This document shows positions 51,138 to 59,736 of a stretch of DNA of 64,000 nt, piece after piece. A model generated the notes under the pieces. That model saw nothing but the letters and a program-made list of their open reading frames with translations, made no database searches and had not been told where the DNA came from. The translations under genes were made by a program, and so were the position numbers. Positions within the stretch are counted from its first letter, which is position 1. Every line of letters starts with the position of its first letter. Where the stretch lies: assembly GCF_029428875.1 (NCBI RefSeq), contig NZ_JAJSOO010000001.1, positions 6,730,501 through 6,794,500 on the forward strand, given 5' to 3'. This stretch comes from Streptomyces sp. JH34. Lineage in GTDB: Bacteria; Actinomycetota; Actinomycetes; Streptomycetales; Streptomycetaceae.

Positions 51138-53237
51138 TCAGGAGAGCCCGGGAACGAGGGAGATGAGCAGATCGATGGCCTTGATCCCGACGAACGGGGC
51201 GACCAGGCCGCCGAGTCCGTAGATCCCGAGATTGCGGCGGAGCATCGTGTCCGCGCCGGTCGGCCGGTACCGGACTCCCTTGAGGGCGAGCGGTACGAGG
51301 GCGATGATGATCAGGGCGTTGAAGACGACGGCGGACAGGATCGCGGATTCCGGCGACGCGAGGCCCATCACGTTCAGCTTGTCCAGCCCCGGATACACCA
51401 CGGCGAACATGGCCGGGATGATCGCGAAGTACTTCGCGACGTCGTTGGCGATGGAGAAGGTGGTCAGGGCCCCCCGGGTGATGAGGAGTTGCTTGCCGAT
51501 CGAGACGATCTCGATGAGCTTGGTCGGGTCGGAGTCCAGGTCCACCATGTTCCCGGCCTCCTTGGCGGCCGAGGTGCCGGTGTTCATCGCCACGCCGACG
51601 TCCGCCTGCGCGAGCGCGGGGGCGTCGTTGGTGCCGTCGCCCGTCATCGCGACGAGCTTGCCGCCCGCCTGCTCCCGCTTGATGAGGGCCATCTTGTCCT
51701 CGGGGGTGGCCTCGGCGAGGAAGTCGTCGACCCCCGCCTCCTCGGCGATCGCCCTCGCGGTCAGGGGGTTGTCGCCCGTGACCATGACGGTCCTGATGCC
51801 CATGCGGCGCAGTTCGTCGAACCGCTCCCGCATCCCGCCCTTGACGACGTCCTTGAGGTGGACGACGCCCAGGACCCGGGCGCCTTCCCGGTCCTCGACG
51901 GCGACCAGGAGCGGAGTCCCGCCGGCCTCCGAGATCCGGTCGGCGAGGAGGCCGGCGTCCTCGGCGACGTGACCGCCCCGCTCCCGCACCCACGCGACGA
52001 CCGAACCGGCCGCACCCTTGCGGACCTTGAGGCCGTCCACGTCCACGCCCGACATACGGGTCCGAGCCGTGAAGGTGACCCAGGCGGCACGGGCGAGCTC
52101 GTCCGGGTGGCGTTCACGAAGGCCGTACCTCTCCTTCGCGAGCACCACGACCGAGCGGCCCTCCGGGGTCCCGTCGGCCAGCGAGGACAACTGCGCCGCG
52201 TCCGCCAGTTCCTGCTCGGTCACACCTCGCACCGGCACGAAGGCCGCGGCCTGCCGGTTCCCCAGCGTGATCGTGCCGGTCTTGTCGAGCAGCAGCGTCG
52301 AGACGTCACCCGCCGCCTCCACCGCGCGCCCCGACAGGGCGAGGACGTTGCGCTGGACGAGCCGGTCCATGCCCGCGATCCCGATCGCGGAGAGGAGCGC
52401 CCCGATGGTCGTCGGTATCAGACAGACCAGCAACGCGGTGAGCACGATCAGGGACTGTCCGGCGCCCGCGTGGATCGCGAAGGGCTGCAGCGTCACGACG
52501 GCGAGGAGGAACACGATCGTCAGCGAGGCGAGCAGGATGTCGAGTGCGATCTCGTTGGGTGTCTTCTGCCGGGCCGCGCCCTCGACGAGGGCGATCATCC
52601 GGTCGATGAAGGTCTTGCCCGGCTCGGTGGTGATCCTGACGACGATCCGGTCGGAGAGCACCTTCGTGCCGCCGGTGACGGCGCTGCGGTCGCCGCCGGA
52701 CTCCCGGATCACCGGGGCCGACTCGCCCGTGACGGCCGACTCGTCGACGGACGCGACCCCCTCGACGACGTCACCGTCGCCGGGGACGATGTCACCGGCC
52801 TCGCAGACGACCAGGTCACCGACGCGCAGCTCCGTGCCGGGCACCTCCTTCTCGTCGCGGCCCTCCAGGCGGCGGGCGACGGTGTCCGTCCTCGCCTCGC
52901 GCAGGGTGTCGGCCTGGGCCTTGCCGCGGCCCTCGGCGACAGCCTCGGCGAGATTGGCGAACACGGTCGTCAGCCACAGCCAGGCCGTGATGGCCCAGCC
53001 GAACCAGTCGCCCGGGTCCTGGACGGCCAGCAGGGTGGTGACCACCGAGCCGACCAGCACCACGAACATCACGGGGGACTTGACCATCACACGCGGGTGG
53101 AGCTTCCTCACCGCGTCGGGAAGGGACCTGAGCAACTGCTGGGGGTCGAAGAGACCCCCGCCGACACGGCCGGACTTGCCGGTGGCGGCGCCGGGCAGGC
53201 CCTCGTGCGAGGCACGGACGGAGGTGGGGGTGCTCAT
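51138..53237 (-). CDS. kdpB: K+-transporting ATPase, ATP-binding subunit B
   Basis: A P-type ATPase of 699 residues with the phosphorylation motif DKTGTITLGNRQ, TGESAP actuator loop, and GDGTNDAPALAQADVGVAMNTGTSAAKEAGNMVDLDSDPTKLIEIVSIGKQLLITRG. About seven membrane helices. A much longer open frame to 54329 exists but enters the kdpA gene; the true start at ATG 53237 overlaps the kdpA stop by 4 bp (ATGA). Confidence 0.96.
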   Translation of the reverse strand: MSTPTSVRASHEGLPGAATGKSGRVGGGLFDPQQLLRSLPDAVRKLHPRVMVKSPVMFVVLVGSVVTTLLAVQDPGDWFGWAITAWLWLTTVFANLAEAVAEGRGKAQADTLREARTDTVARRLEGRDEKEVPGTELRVGDLVVCEAGDIVPGDGDVVEGVASVDESAVTGESAPVIRESGGDRSAVTGGTKVLSDRIVVRITTEPGKTFIDRMIALVEGAARQKTPNEIALDILLASLTIVFLLAVVTLQPFAIHAGAGQSLIVLTALLVCLIPTTIGALLSAIGIAGMDRLVQRNVLALSGRAVEAAGDVSTLLLDKTGTITLGNRQAAAFVPVRGVTEQELADAAQLSSLADGTPEGRSVVVLAKERYGLRERHPDELARAAWVTFTARTRMSGVDVDGLKVRKGAAGSVVAWVRERGGHVAEDAGLLADRISEAGGTPLLVAVEDREGARVLGVVHLKDVVKGGMRERFDELRRMGIRTVMVTGDNPLTARAIAEEAGVDDFLAEATPEDKMALIKREQAGGKLVAMTGDGTNDAPALAQADVGVAMNTGTSAAKEAGNMVDLDSDPTKLIEIVSIGKQLLITRGALTTFSIANDVAKYFAIIPAMFAVVYPGLDKLNVMGLASPESAILSAVVFNALIIIALVPLALKGVRYRPTGADTMLRRNLGIYGLGGLVAPFVGIKAIDLLISLVPGLS

Positions 53238-54898
53238 GAGGCGAGCCCTTCCGCGAGCGGACCCAGCGCCAGGGCCGGGAAGTAGGTCAGACCGGTGAGG
53301 ACGAGGATCGTGCCGACCAGCAAACCCGCGAAGAGGGGTTTGTCGGTCCGCAGGGTGCCCGCGGTGTCGGGGACGGGCCGTTGCTCCGCGAGCGAGCCGG
53401 CCAGTGCCAGGACGAACACGATCGGCAGGAAGCGGCCGAGCAGCATCGCGATGCCGATGGTGGTGTTGAACCACTGTGTGTCGGCGTCGAGCCCGGCGAA
53501 GGCGGAGCCGTTGTTGTTGGCCCCGGAGGTGTAGGCGTAGAGGATCTCGGAGAATCCGTGCGCACCGTTGTTGGTCATGGAGTCGGCCGGGGTCGGCAGT
53601 GCGAGCGCCACCGCGGTGAAGCCGAGGACCAGCGCCGGGGTGACCAGGATGTAGCACGCCGCGAGCTTGATCTGGCGGACACCGATCTTCCTGCCGAGGT
53701 ACTCCGGTGTGCGGCCGACCATGAGACCGGCGATGAACACCGCGATGACCGCCGTGACCAGCATGCCGTAGAGGCCCGAACCGACACCACCGGGCGCGAT
53801 CTCGCCCAGTTGCATGCCCAGCATGGTGATGCCGCCGCCGAAGCCCGTGTACGAGGAGTGGAAGGAGTTGACCGCACCGGTCGACGTCAGGGTGGTCGCC
53901 ACGGCGAAGATCGACGAACCTCCGATGCCGAAGCGGGCCTCCTTGCCTTCCATCGCCCCGCCGGCCAGCTCCAGGGCCGGGCCGTGGTGGGCGAACTCGG
54001 TCCACATCATCAGGGCGGTGAACCCGATCCAGATGGTGGCCGTCGTCGCGAGGAGCGCGTAACCCTGCCGGAGGTTCCCGGTCATGCGGCCGAACGTCCG
54101 GGTCAGGGCGAACGGGATCAGGAGGATCAGGAAAATCTCGAAGAGGTTGGAGAAGGGGGTCGGATTCTCGAAGGGGTGCGCGGAGTTGGCGTTGAAGTAG
54201 CCCCCGCCGTTCGTCCCCAGCTCCTTGATGACCTCCTGCGAGGCGACCGCGCCGCCGTTCCACTGCTGTGCGCCGCCCTTGAACTGCCCGACCTCGTGGA
54301 TGCCGGAGAAGTTCTGGATGACACCGCACGCCACCAGCACGACCGCGCCGACCACGGAGATCGGCAGCAGGACGCGCACGGTGCCGCGCACCAGATCCGC
54401 CCAGAAATTACCTAGTTCGCCGGTGCGGGAGCGCGAGAACCCCCGTACGAGTGCCACCGCCACGGCCATCCCGACCGCCGCCGAGACGAAGTTCTGGACC
54501 GCCAGGCCGCCGGTCTGGACCACGTGACCCATGGCCTGTTCGCCGTAGTACGACTGCCAGTTGGTGTTCGCCACGAAGGACGCCGCGGTGTTGAAGGCCT
54601 GGTCCGGGTCGATCGACACGAAGCCGAGCGAGCCGGGAAGGATTCCCTGGAGGCGCTGGAGCGCGTAGAGGAAAAGCACACTCACCGCGGAGAACGCCAG
54701 TACGGCGCGCAGATAGGCGGGCCAGCGCATCTGGGCCGAAGGATCGGCTCCGACGGCGCGATAAATCCATTTCTCCGGCCTGTAATGCTTTTCCGACGAG
54801 TACACCCGGGCCATGTGGTCGCCGAGCGGACGGTATACCAGGGCGAGCGCGGATATCAGTGCGAGCAATTGGAGCGCACCAGCTGTTACGGGGCTCAT
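53234..54898 (-). CDS. kdpA: K+-transporting ATPase, potassium-binding subunit A
   Basis: A 554-residue membrane protein with four selectivity-filter-like loops, among them TNGGGYFNANSAHPFENP, SNTNWQ-type VANTNWQSY and TNNGAHGFSEILYAYTSGANNNGSAFAG. Ten hydrophobic segments. It is preceded by kdpF with an 8-bp gap. Confidence 0.96.
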   Translation of the reverse strand: MSPVTAGALQLLALISALALVYRPLGDHMARVYSSEKHYRPEKWIYRAVGADPSAQMRWPAYLRAVLAFSAVSVLFLYALQRLQGILPGSLGFVSIDPDQAFNTAASFVANTNWQSYYGEQAMGHVVQTGGLAVQNFVSAAVGMAVAVALVRGFSRSRTGELGNFWADLVRGTVRVLLPISVVGAVVLVACGVIQNFSGIHEVGQFKGGAQQWNGGAVASQEVIKELGTNGGGYFNANSAHPFENPTPFSNLFEIFLILLIPFALTRTFGRMTGNLRQGYALLATTATIWIGFTALMMWTEFAHHGPALELAGGAMEGKEARFGIGGSSIFAVATTLTSTGAVNSFHSSYTGFGGGITMLGMQLGEIAPGGVGSGLYGMLVTAVIAVFIAGLMVGRTPEYLGRKIGVRQIKLAACYILVTPALVLGFTAVALALPTPADSMTNNGAHGFSEILYAYTSGANNNGSAFAGLDADTQWFNTTIGIAMLLGRFLPIVFVLALAGSLAEQRPVPDTAGTLRTDKPLFAGLLVGTILVLTGLTYFPALALGPLAEGLAS

Positions 54899-54906
54899 GT
54901 CGAGCG

Positions 54907-54996
54907 TCAGAACCTCTCCGGGTACACAAGCGCGAGGACGAGGTAGACCAGGAGGGAGACGGCCACGACCAGGCCGGACATGTTCTCGGCGGTCAC
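54907..54996 (-). CDS. kdpF: K+-transporting ATPase, small subunit F
   Basis: A 29-residue hydrophobic peptide (GTG start, TGA stop) whose core MSGLVVAVSLLVYLVLALVY and C-terminal PERF match KdpF, the short lipid-like subunit that stabilises the Kdp complex. It lies 8 bp upstream of kdpA on the same strand. The start overlaps the stop of the preceding small ORF (GTGA); an ATG at 54981 is possible. Confidence 0.9.
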   Translation of the reverse strand: MTAENMSGLVVAVSLLVYLVLALVYPERF

Positions 54997-55076
54997 AGTT
55001 TCGTCACCCCCCTCGCAATGAGAGCCACCAGCGCGAAAACCGCGACCGTGGTGGCGACGAAGGCCAGATCGGCCAT
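54993..55076 (-). CDS. Small 27-residue membrane peptide upstream of kdpF
   Basis: An ATG with CAGGAG eight bases before it opens a 27-codon frame coding one hydrophobic helix (DLAFVATTVAVFALVALIARG) and a KL end, with stop overlapping the kdpF GTG. I remember similar peptides before kdpF in other Streptomyces. The ribosome-binding site and overlap give it the first place in the kdp operon. Function unknown; a small accessory subunit is likely. Confidence 0.72.
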   Translation of the reverse strand: MADLAFVATTVAVFALVALIARGVTKL

Positions 55077-55494
55077 CGTGAGCTCCTGTGTGAAGTGAAT
55101 GGAGTGGAATCGGCCTGAGTGGCCGCACAGAAGTGAACCGCGGGGCCGGCCGTGCGTCGTGTGCCGTTGACGGGCTCCATACGGGCACCTCGAATTTCTT
55201 GACGCGGTCCGTACGTAGGCAGAGCCGAGCGGCTGCGGGAAAGGGGTGGGACGGTGCCGTCGCCGCCGTCCGCCCCCTCCCGGTCTGGCGGACTCGCACG
55301 CCGCCCGGCGGGAGCTGTTCCTCGGGCTCGGGATCGCCCTGTACCCGAGCGGGCACCTGGGGCCCTCCTCGGGACGGGCCGTGTCCGTGCGGGTTCTCGA
55401 CGTGCCTGGTGAAGGACACGAAACTTAGGCTGCTAGGTGATTTGCCTAATGCCCCTAGGTAAACGCATAATCGAATCAGTCGAAAGGGGTGGTC
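55077..55494. other. Divergent intergenic region between kdp operon and TetR gene
   Basis: A 418-bp gap. On the left it must hold the kdp promoter; no clear -35/-10 pair was seen, and no KdpE site was recognised. On the right lie the TTAGGC/CTAGGT motifs before tetR (separate entry). Frames open across this region on the minus strand continue without gene-like composition. Confidence 0.45.
55425..55460. promoter_or_regulatory. Putative TetR operator
   Basis: TTAGGC (55425-55430) and GCCTAA (55444-55449) form an inverted pair spaced 13 bp, interleaved with CTAGGT at 55433 and 55455. The cluster is just upstream of the tetR ribosome-binding site, so autoregulation is likely. Confidence 0.5.
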
Positions 55495-56094
55495 ATGGCA
55501 AGGGCAGGTCTCACGGCGGAGCGCCTGACGCGGGCCGGGGCGGAGCTGGCCGACGAGGTCGGCTTCGACAAGGTGACCGTCGCGGCGCTGGCCCGGCAGT
55601 TCGGCGTCAAGGACGCGAGCCTCTACTCGCATCTGAAGAACTCCCAGGACCTCAGGACGAGGATCGCCCTGCTGGCCCTGGAGGAGATGGCCGACCGTGT
55701 CGCGTCGGCCCTGGCCGGGCGAGCGGGCAAGGACGCGCTGGAGGCCTTCGCCAACGCCTACCGCGACTACGCCAGGGAGCACCCGGGCCGGTACGCGGCG
55801 GCCCAGCTCAGGCTGGACCCGGACGTGGCCGCCGCCAGCGCGGGCGTCCGGCACGCGCAGATGACACGGGCGATCCTGCGCGGCTACGACCTGGCGGAAC
55901 CGGACCGGACGCACGCGGTCCGGCTGCTGGGCAGCGTCTTCCACGGCTACATCAGCCTGGAGTCGGGCGGAGGCTTCGACCACAGTTCCCCCGGCACGCA
56001 GGAGACGTGGACCCGGGTCCTGGACGCCCTCGACGCCCTCCTGCGGAACTGGCCCGCCCCTGAGCCGGGCGCGGCCCCTCACGACCCGATCTGA
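55495..56094 (+). CDS. TetR/AcrR-family transcriptional regulator (WHG domain)
   Basis: A 199-residue regulator with N-terminal TetR helix-turn-helix (GLTAERLTRAGAELADEVGFDKVTVAALARQFGVKDASLYSHLKNSQDLRTRIALLAL) and a WHG-type C-terminal domain (VRLLGSVFHGYISLESGGGFDH). ATG 55495 follows AAAGGGG. It is 27 bp upstream of the SGNH hydrolase and probably forms an operon with it, so the two may share a substrate-linked role. Confidence 0.9.
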   Translation: MARAGLTAERLTRAGAELADEVGFDKVTVAALARQFGVKDASLYSHLKNSQDLRTRIALLALEEMADRVASALAGRAGKDALEAFANAYRDYAREHPGRYAAAQLRLDPDVAAASAGVRHAQMTRAILRGYDLAEPDRTHAVRLLGSVFHGYISLESGGGFDHSSPGTQETWTRVLDALDALLRNWPAPEPGAAPHDPI

Positions 56095-56121
56095 CACACA
56101 CCCCCGGACAGGCGGCCGACC

Positions 56122-57342
56122 ATGAGCACCCGACCCCCGCTGATCACCACCCCCCTCACCGACGACCTCCTGCGCGGTGCGCTCGAACTGGAGCGCACCG
56201 CGAACGGTCTGCTGCCGCACCGGCTGCCCGCCCGTGCCCGCGCCCAGAACACCGACGGCCAGCTGGCCATGGCGGAGGCCCAGCCCTCCGGCGTCCGTGT
56301 CGTCCTCCGCACCCGTGCCACCCGCGTCGAGCTGGACACCCTGCCCACCAAGCGCGTGTACGTGGGCGCACCGCCCCGGCCGGACGGGGTCTACGACCTG
56401 CTGGTGGACGGCCGTCTCGTGGGCCGGGCCGGCGTGAACGGGGGCAACACCCTCACCATCGACATGGCCGCCGGGACCGCCGAGACCCGGCCGGGACCAG
56501 TGGGTACCGTCCACTTCGGCGGTCTGTCGGCGGACATGAAGGACGTCGAGATCTGGCTGCCGCACAACGAGACCACCGAACTGGTCGCCCTGCGCACCGA
56601 TGCCCCCGTCGAACCGGTCCCCGTCGCGGACCGCGCGGTGTGGCTGCATCACGGCAGTTCGATCAGCCAGGGCTCCGACGCCGCGAGCCCCACCACCACC
56701 TGGCCCGCTCTCGCCGCCTCCCTGGGCGGGGTGGAACTCGTCAATCTCGGGTTCGCCGGCAGCGCCCTGCTCGACCCTTTCACCGCCCGCGCCCTGCGCG
56801 ACACACCCGCGGACCTGATCAGCGTCAAGGCCGGCATCAACCTGGTCAACACCGACGTGATGCGCCTGCGCGCCTTCACCCCCGCTGTCCACGGCTTCCT
56901 CGACACCGTCCGCGAGGGCCACCCGACCACACCGCTGCTGGTCGTCTCGCCCATCCTGTGCCCCATACACGAGACCACTCCCGGCCCCAGCGCGCCGGAC
57001 CACAGCGCTCTGAGCGAGGGCAGGCTGAGCTTCAGCGCGGCCGGGGACCCCGCCGAGACGGCTGCGGGGAAGCTCACCCTGCGCACCATCAGGGACGAAC
57101 TCGCCCGCATCGTCGCGCAGCGGGCCGCGGAGGACCCGCACCTGCACCTCCTCGACGGCCGTGAGCTCTACGGCGAGGCGGACTCCGTCGACCTGCCGCT
57201 CCCCGACGCGCTGCACCCCGACGCGGCCACACACCGCCGCATCGGCGAACGCTTCGCGCGGCTGGCGTTCCGCGCGGGCGGCCCGCTCGCCGTCGCCGGT
57301 GACCGGCGCCGGTCGGCTGTGGCGAGGGGAGGGGCCGGTTGA
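56122..57342 (+). CDS. SGNH/GDSL-family hydrolase
   Basis: A 406-residue esterase. An N-terminal beta-sandwich-like part (RVVLRTRATRVELDTLPTKRVYVG) precedes the SGNH domain with the block I motif HHGSSISQGS, block II-like LVNLGFAGSALLDP, and the C-terminal PDALHPDAATHRRIGERF giving the catalytic Asp-x-x-His. No signal peptide. Adjacent to TetR; the natural ester is not known. Confidence 0.85.
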   Translation: MSTRPPLITTPLTDDLLRGALELERTANGLLPHRLPARARAQNTDGQLAMAEAQPSGVRVVLRTRATRVELDTLPTKRVYVGAPPRPDGVYDLLVDGRLVGRAGVNGGNTLTIDMAAGTAETRPGPVGTVHFGGLSADMKDVEIWLPHNETTELVALRTDAPVEPVPVADRAVWLHHGSSISQGSDAASPTTTWPALAASLGGVELVNLGFAGSALLDPFTARALRDTPADLISVKAGINLVNTDVMRLRAFTPAVHGFLDTVREGHPTTPLLVVSPILCPIHETTPGPSAPDHSALSEGRLSFSAAGDPAETAAGKLTLRTIRDELARIVAQRAAEDPHLHLLDGRELYGEADSVDLPLPDALHPDAATHRRIGERFARLAFRAGGPLAVAGDRRRSAVARGGAG

Positions 57343-57434
57343 GAGGCGTGACACACGAGGGCATTCTTGAACCAAGGTCGCACCTGTGCGTTCGCGGGCG
57401 GCCTGCCTGAGCGAGGAGGACGAGTGATGGGCCC

Positions 57435-59600
57435 ATGAGCACGGACGGGACGGAGCACGCGGACCCGCCCGAGGACAGCGGTGCGCCCACACCGGCGACC
57501 GCGGGATGCGGGCCCACAGCCCACGCACTCCCCGCCGAGGAGTGTTCCGCGATTCTCGACCAGCTGCCGGTGCCGGTGGTCTACTTCGGCCGGGACCAGC
57601 TGATCGCCCTGGCCAACCGCGCGGCGGCGGCGTCGGTCGACAGGCCTGCCGAGTCACTCCTGGGGCTGCTGCCCGGGGAGATCGAGCCCGGACTGGTCCT
57701 GGAGGGCGGGGAGGGGCTCGCGGAAGCCATCGACCGTGTGCTGCGGACGGGCCAGGGGGAACCGTACGAGACACACCTGATGATGGAGGGCAGCGAGCAC
57801 ATCAGGCAGGCGGCGTTGTCGCCCGTGCGGGACGCCGCCGGCGAGGTCCAGGGAGTGGCCGTCGTGACACTCGACACCACCGACCAGTTCTGGGCACGCC
57901 GTCGCCTGGCCGTGCTGAACAAGGCCAGCATGCGGATCGGCAGCACCCTCGACGTGGGCCGTACCGCCGAGGAACTGGCTGAGCTCGCCGTCGAGGACTT
58001 CGCGGACTTCGTCACCGTCGACCTGCTGTCCGAGGTGCTGACGGGCGACGAGGCGGGTTCGGTGCTGCACCGGGACCCGATCAGCTTCCACCGGGCGGCC
58101 CAGCGTTCCGTCCTCGAAGGATGTCCCGAGTCCATCGTCACGGTGGGTGACATCCAGGCCTACGAGCGTGACTCCGTGGTGGGGCGCACGCTGATCCAGG
58201 GGGAGCCCACGCGCCTGGTCCTCGACGACGACGCACTGCGACGCTGGTCGACGGACGAACCCGTGCGGTCGCGGAGCATGCGTGACCACGGGATCCATTC
58301 GGTGATGGTGGTGCCGCTGCGGGCGCGCGGCATCACACTCGGCACCACCCTGTTCTGCCGGCACCGCACACCGGGGGCGTTCGGTGCCGCGGACCTGCAG
58401 CTCGCGGCCGAGCTCGTGTCACGGGCAGCCGTATGCGTGGACAACGCCCGGCGCTACACCCGCGAGAGGGCCACGGCGCTCGCCCTGCAACGCAGCCTGC
58501 TGCCTCGGAGGGCCGCCCGTCAGAAGGCCGTCGAGGTCACGGCACGCTATCTCCCGAAAGCCAACGGTGCGGGCCTCGGCGGAGACTGGTTCGACGTCAT
58601 CCCGCTGTCGGGCGCACGGGTCGCCCTGGTGGTCGGTGACGTCGTCGGCCACGGTCTCCACGCCTCGGCCACCATGGGAAGGCTTCGCACCGCCGTACGG
58701 ACGCTCGCCGACGTCGACCTCGCACCCGACGAGTTGCTCACCCAGCTCGACGACCTGGCGCTCACCCTCGACCGCGAACAGCCGGCGGACGGTCCCGAGG
58801 GAGGACAGGTCGCAGGGGCGACCTGCCTGTACGCCGTGTACGACCCGGCCACCGGACACTGCACGATGGCGCGGGCCGGTCACCCCGAGCCGGTCGTCAC
58901 CCGCCCCGACGGCTCCGCCGAACAGCTGCGGCTGCCACCCGGCCCGCCCCTCGGAGTGGGCGGACCGCCCTACGAAGCGGTCGAGTTCGAGCTTCCCGAG
59001 GGCAGCCGGGTCGCCCTCTACACCGACGGCCTCATCGAGATGGCGGGCAGGGACACCCAACAGGCCCTCGCCGAGCTGCGCGACCTGGTCGGCCGCCCCG
59101 CACAATCCCTCGAAGAGGCCCTCGACGCCGTCATGGAGACCTTGGTTCCCGAGCAGCCGACCGACGACGTGGCCCTGCTGCTGGCCCGTACCCGGCGACT
59201 CGACGCAGACCACTACGCCTCGTGGGACCTTCCCTCCGACCCGTCCGTCGTGTCGGACGCACGCAGGCGTGCCGCCGCCCAACTCACCGCCTGGGGCCTG
59301 GACGACGCGGTCTTCACCACCGAACTGGTCGTCAGCGAGCTGGTCACCAACGCCATCCGCTACGGCGGCGATCCCATCCGGCTCCGCCTCATCAGGGACA
59401 ACGCGCTCATCTGCGAGGTCTTCGACGGCAGCAGCACCGCCCCGCATCTGCGCCGCGCCCGGATGTTCGACGAGGGCGGACGCGGTCTCCTGCTCGTCGC
59501 GAGCCTCACCGGGCGCTGGGGCACCCGGTACACCGGCACGGGCAAGACCATCTGGGCCGAACAGCCGCTGCCGGGACCGGAGGAGACGGACCCGGCCTGA
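57435..59600 (+). CDS. SpoIIE-family protein phosphatase with PAS, GAF and ATPase domains
   Basis: A four-domain signalling protein of 721 residues: PAS (about 35-150, LDQLPVPVVYFGRDQLIALANRAA), GAF (about 170-345), PP2C/SpoIIE phosphatase (about 360-575, GGDWFDVIPLSGARVALVVGDVVGHGLHASATMG, YTDGLIEMAGRD) and a C-terminal HATPase anti-sigma-type kinase (ELVVSELVTNAIRYGG ... RGLLLVASLTGRWG). It probably integrates a sensed signal with anti-sigma partner switching. No anti-sigma antagonist gene is adjacent. A mini-ORF ATG-GGC-CCA-TGA overlaps the start codon. ATG 57435. Confidence 0.93.
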   Translation: MSTDGTEHADPPEDSGAPTPATAGCGPTAHALPAEECSAILDQLPVPVVYFGRDQLIALANRAAAASVDRPAESLLGLLPGEIEPGLVLEGGEGLAEAIDRVLRTGQGEPYETHLMMEGSEHIRQAALSPVRDAAGEVQGVAVVTLDTTDQFWARRRLAVLNKASMRIGSTLDVGRTAEELAELAVEDFADFVTVDLLSEVLTGDEAGSVLHRDPISFHRAAQRSVLEGCPESIVTVGDIQAYERDSVVGRTLIQGEPTRLVLDDDALRRWSTDEPVRSRSMRDHGIHSVMVVPLRARGITLGTTLFCRHRTPGAFGAADLQLAAELVSRAAVCVDNARRYTRERATALALQRSLLPRRAARQKAVEVTARYLPKANGAGLGGDWFDVIPLSGARVALVVGDVVGHGLHASATMGRLRTAVRTLADVDLAPDELLTQLDDLALTLDREQPADGPEGGQVAGATCLYAVYDPATGHCTMARAGHPEPVVTRPDGSAEQLRLPPGPPLGVGGPPYEAVEFELPEGSRVALYTDGLIEMAGRDTQQALAELRDLVGRPAQSLEEALDAVMETLVPEQPTDDVALLLARTRRLDADHYASWDLPSDPSVVSDARRRAAAQLTAWGLDDAVFTTELVVSELVTNAIRYGGDPIRLRLIRDNALICEVFDGSSTAPHLRRARMFDEGGRGLLLVASLTGRWGTRYTGTGKTIWAEQPLPGPEETDPA

Positions 59601-59736
59601 GTCCGGAGGCGGGTCCGTCGCCACCCGGCTCTGTCCGGGCGGGCACGGTGGTGCGCACGGGTGCGGGGAGCCGCGACGCGCGCCGCCGATGTCGAGGTTG
59701 CGCCGCGCGGGCGACCGTCCGCCGCCCCCGGGTGGC

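Noticed and set aside
51138..54329. A 1063-codon frame that could look like one fused protein
   Set aside because: It runs into the kdpA gene in another frame. The true kdpB start at 53237 overlaps the kdpA stop, and the extra N-terminal part has no protein-like composition.
53381..54415. Long plus-strand frames opposite the kdp genes
   Set aside because: GC-rich Streptomyces genes leave long open antisense frames. The residue composition (excess Arg, Gly, His) is not that of a real protein.
54907..57774. A 955-codon minus-strand frame
   Set aside because: Only its last 29 codons are the kdpF gene. The rest is antisense to TetR, the SGNH hydrolase and the start of the phosphatase gene, and reads as Arg/Gly/Ala-rich shadow sequence.
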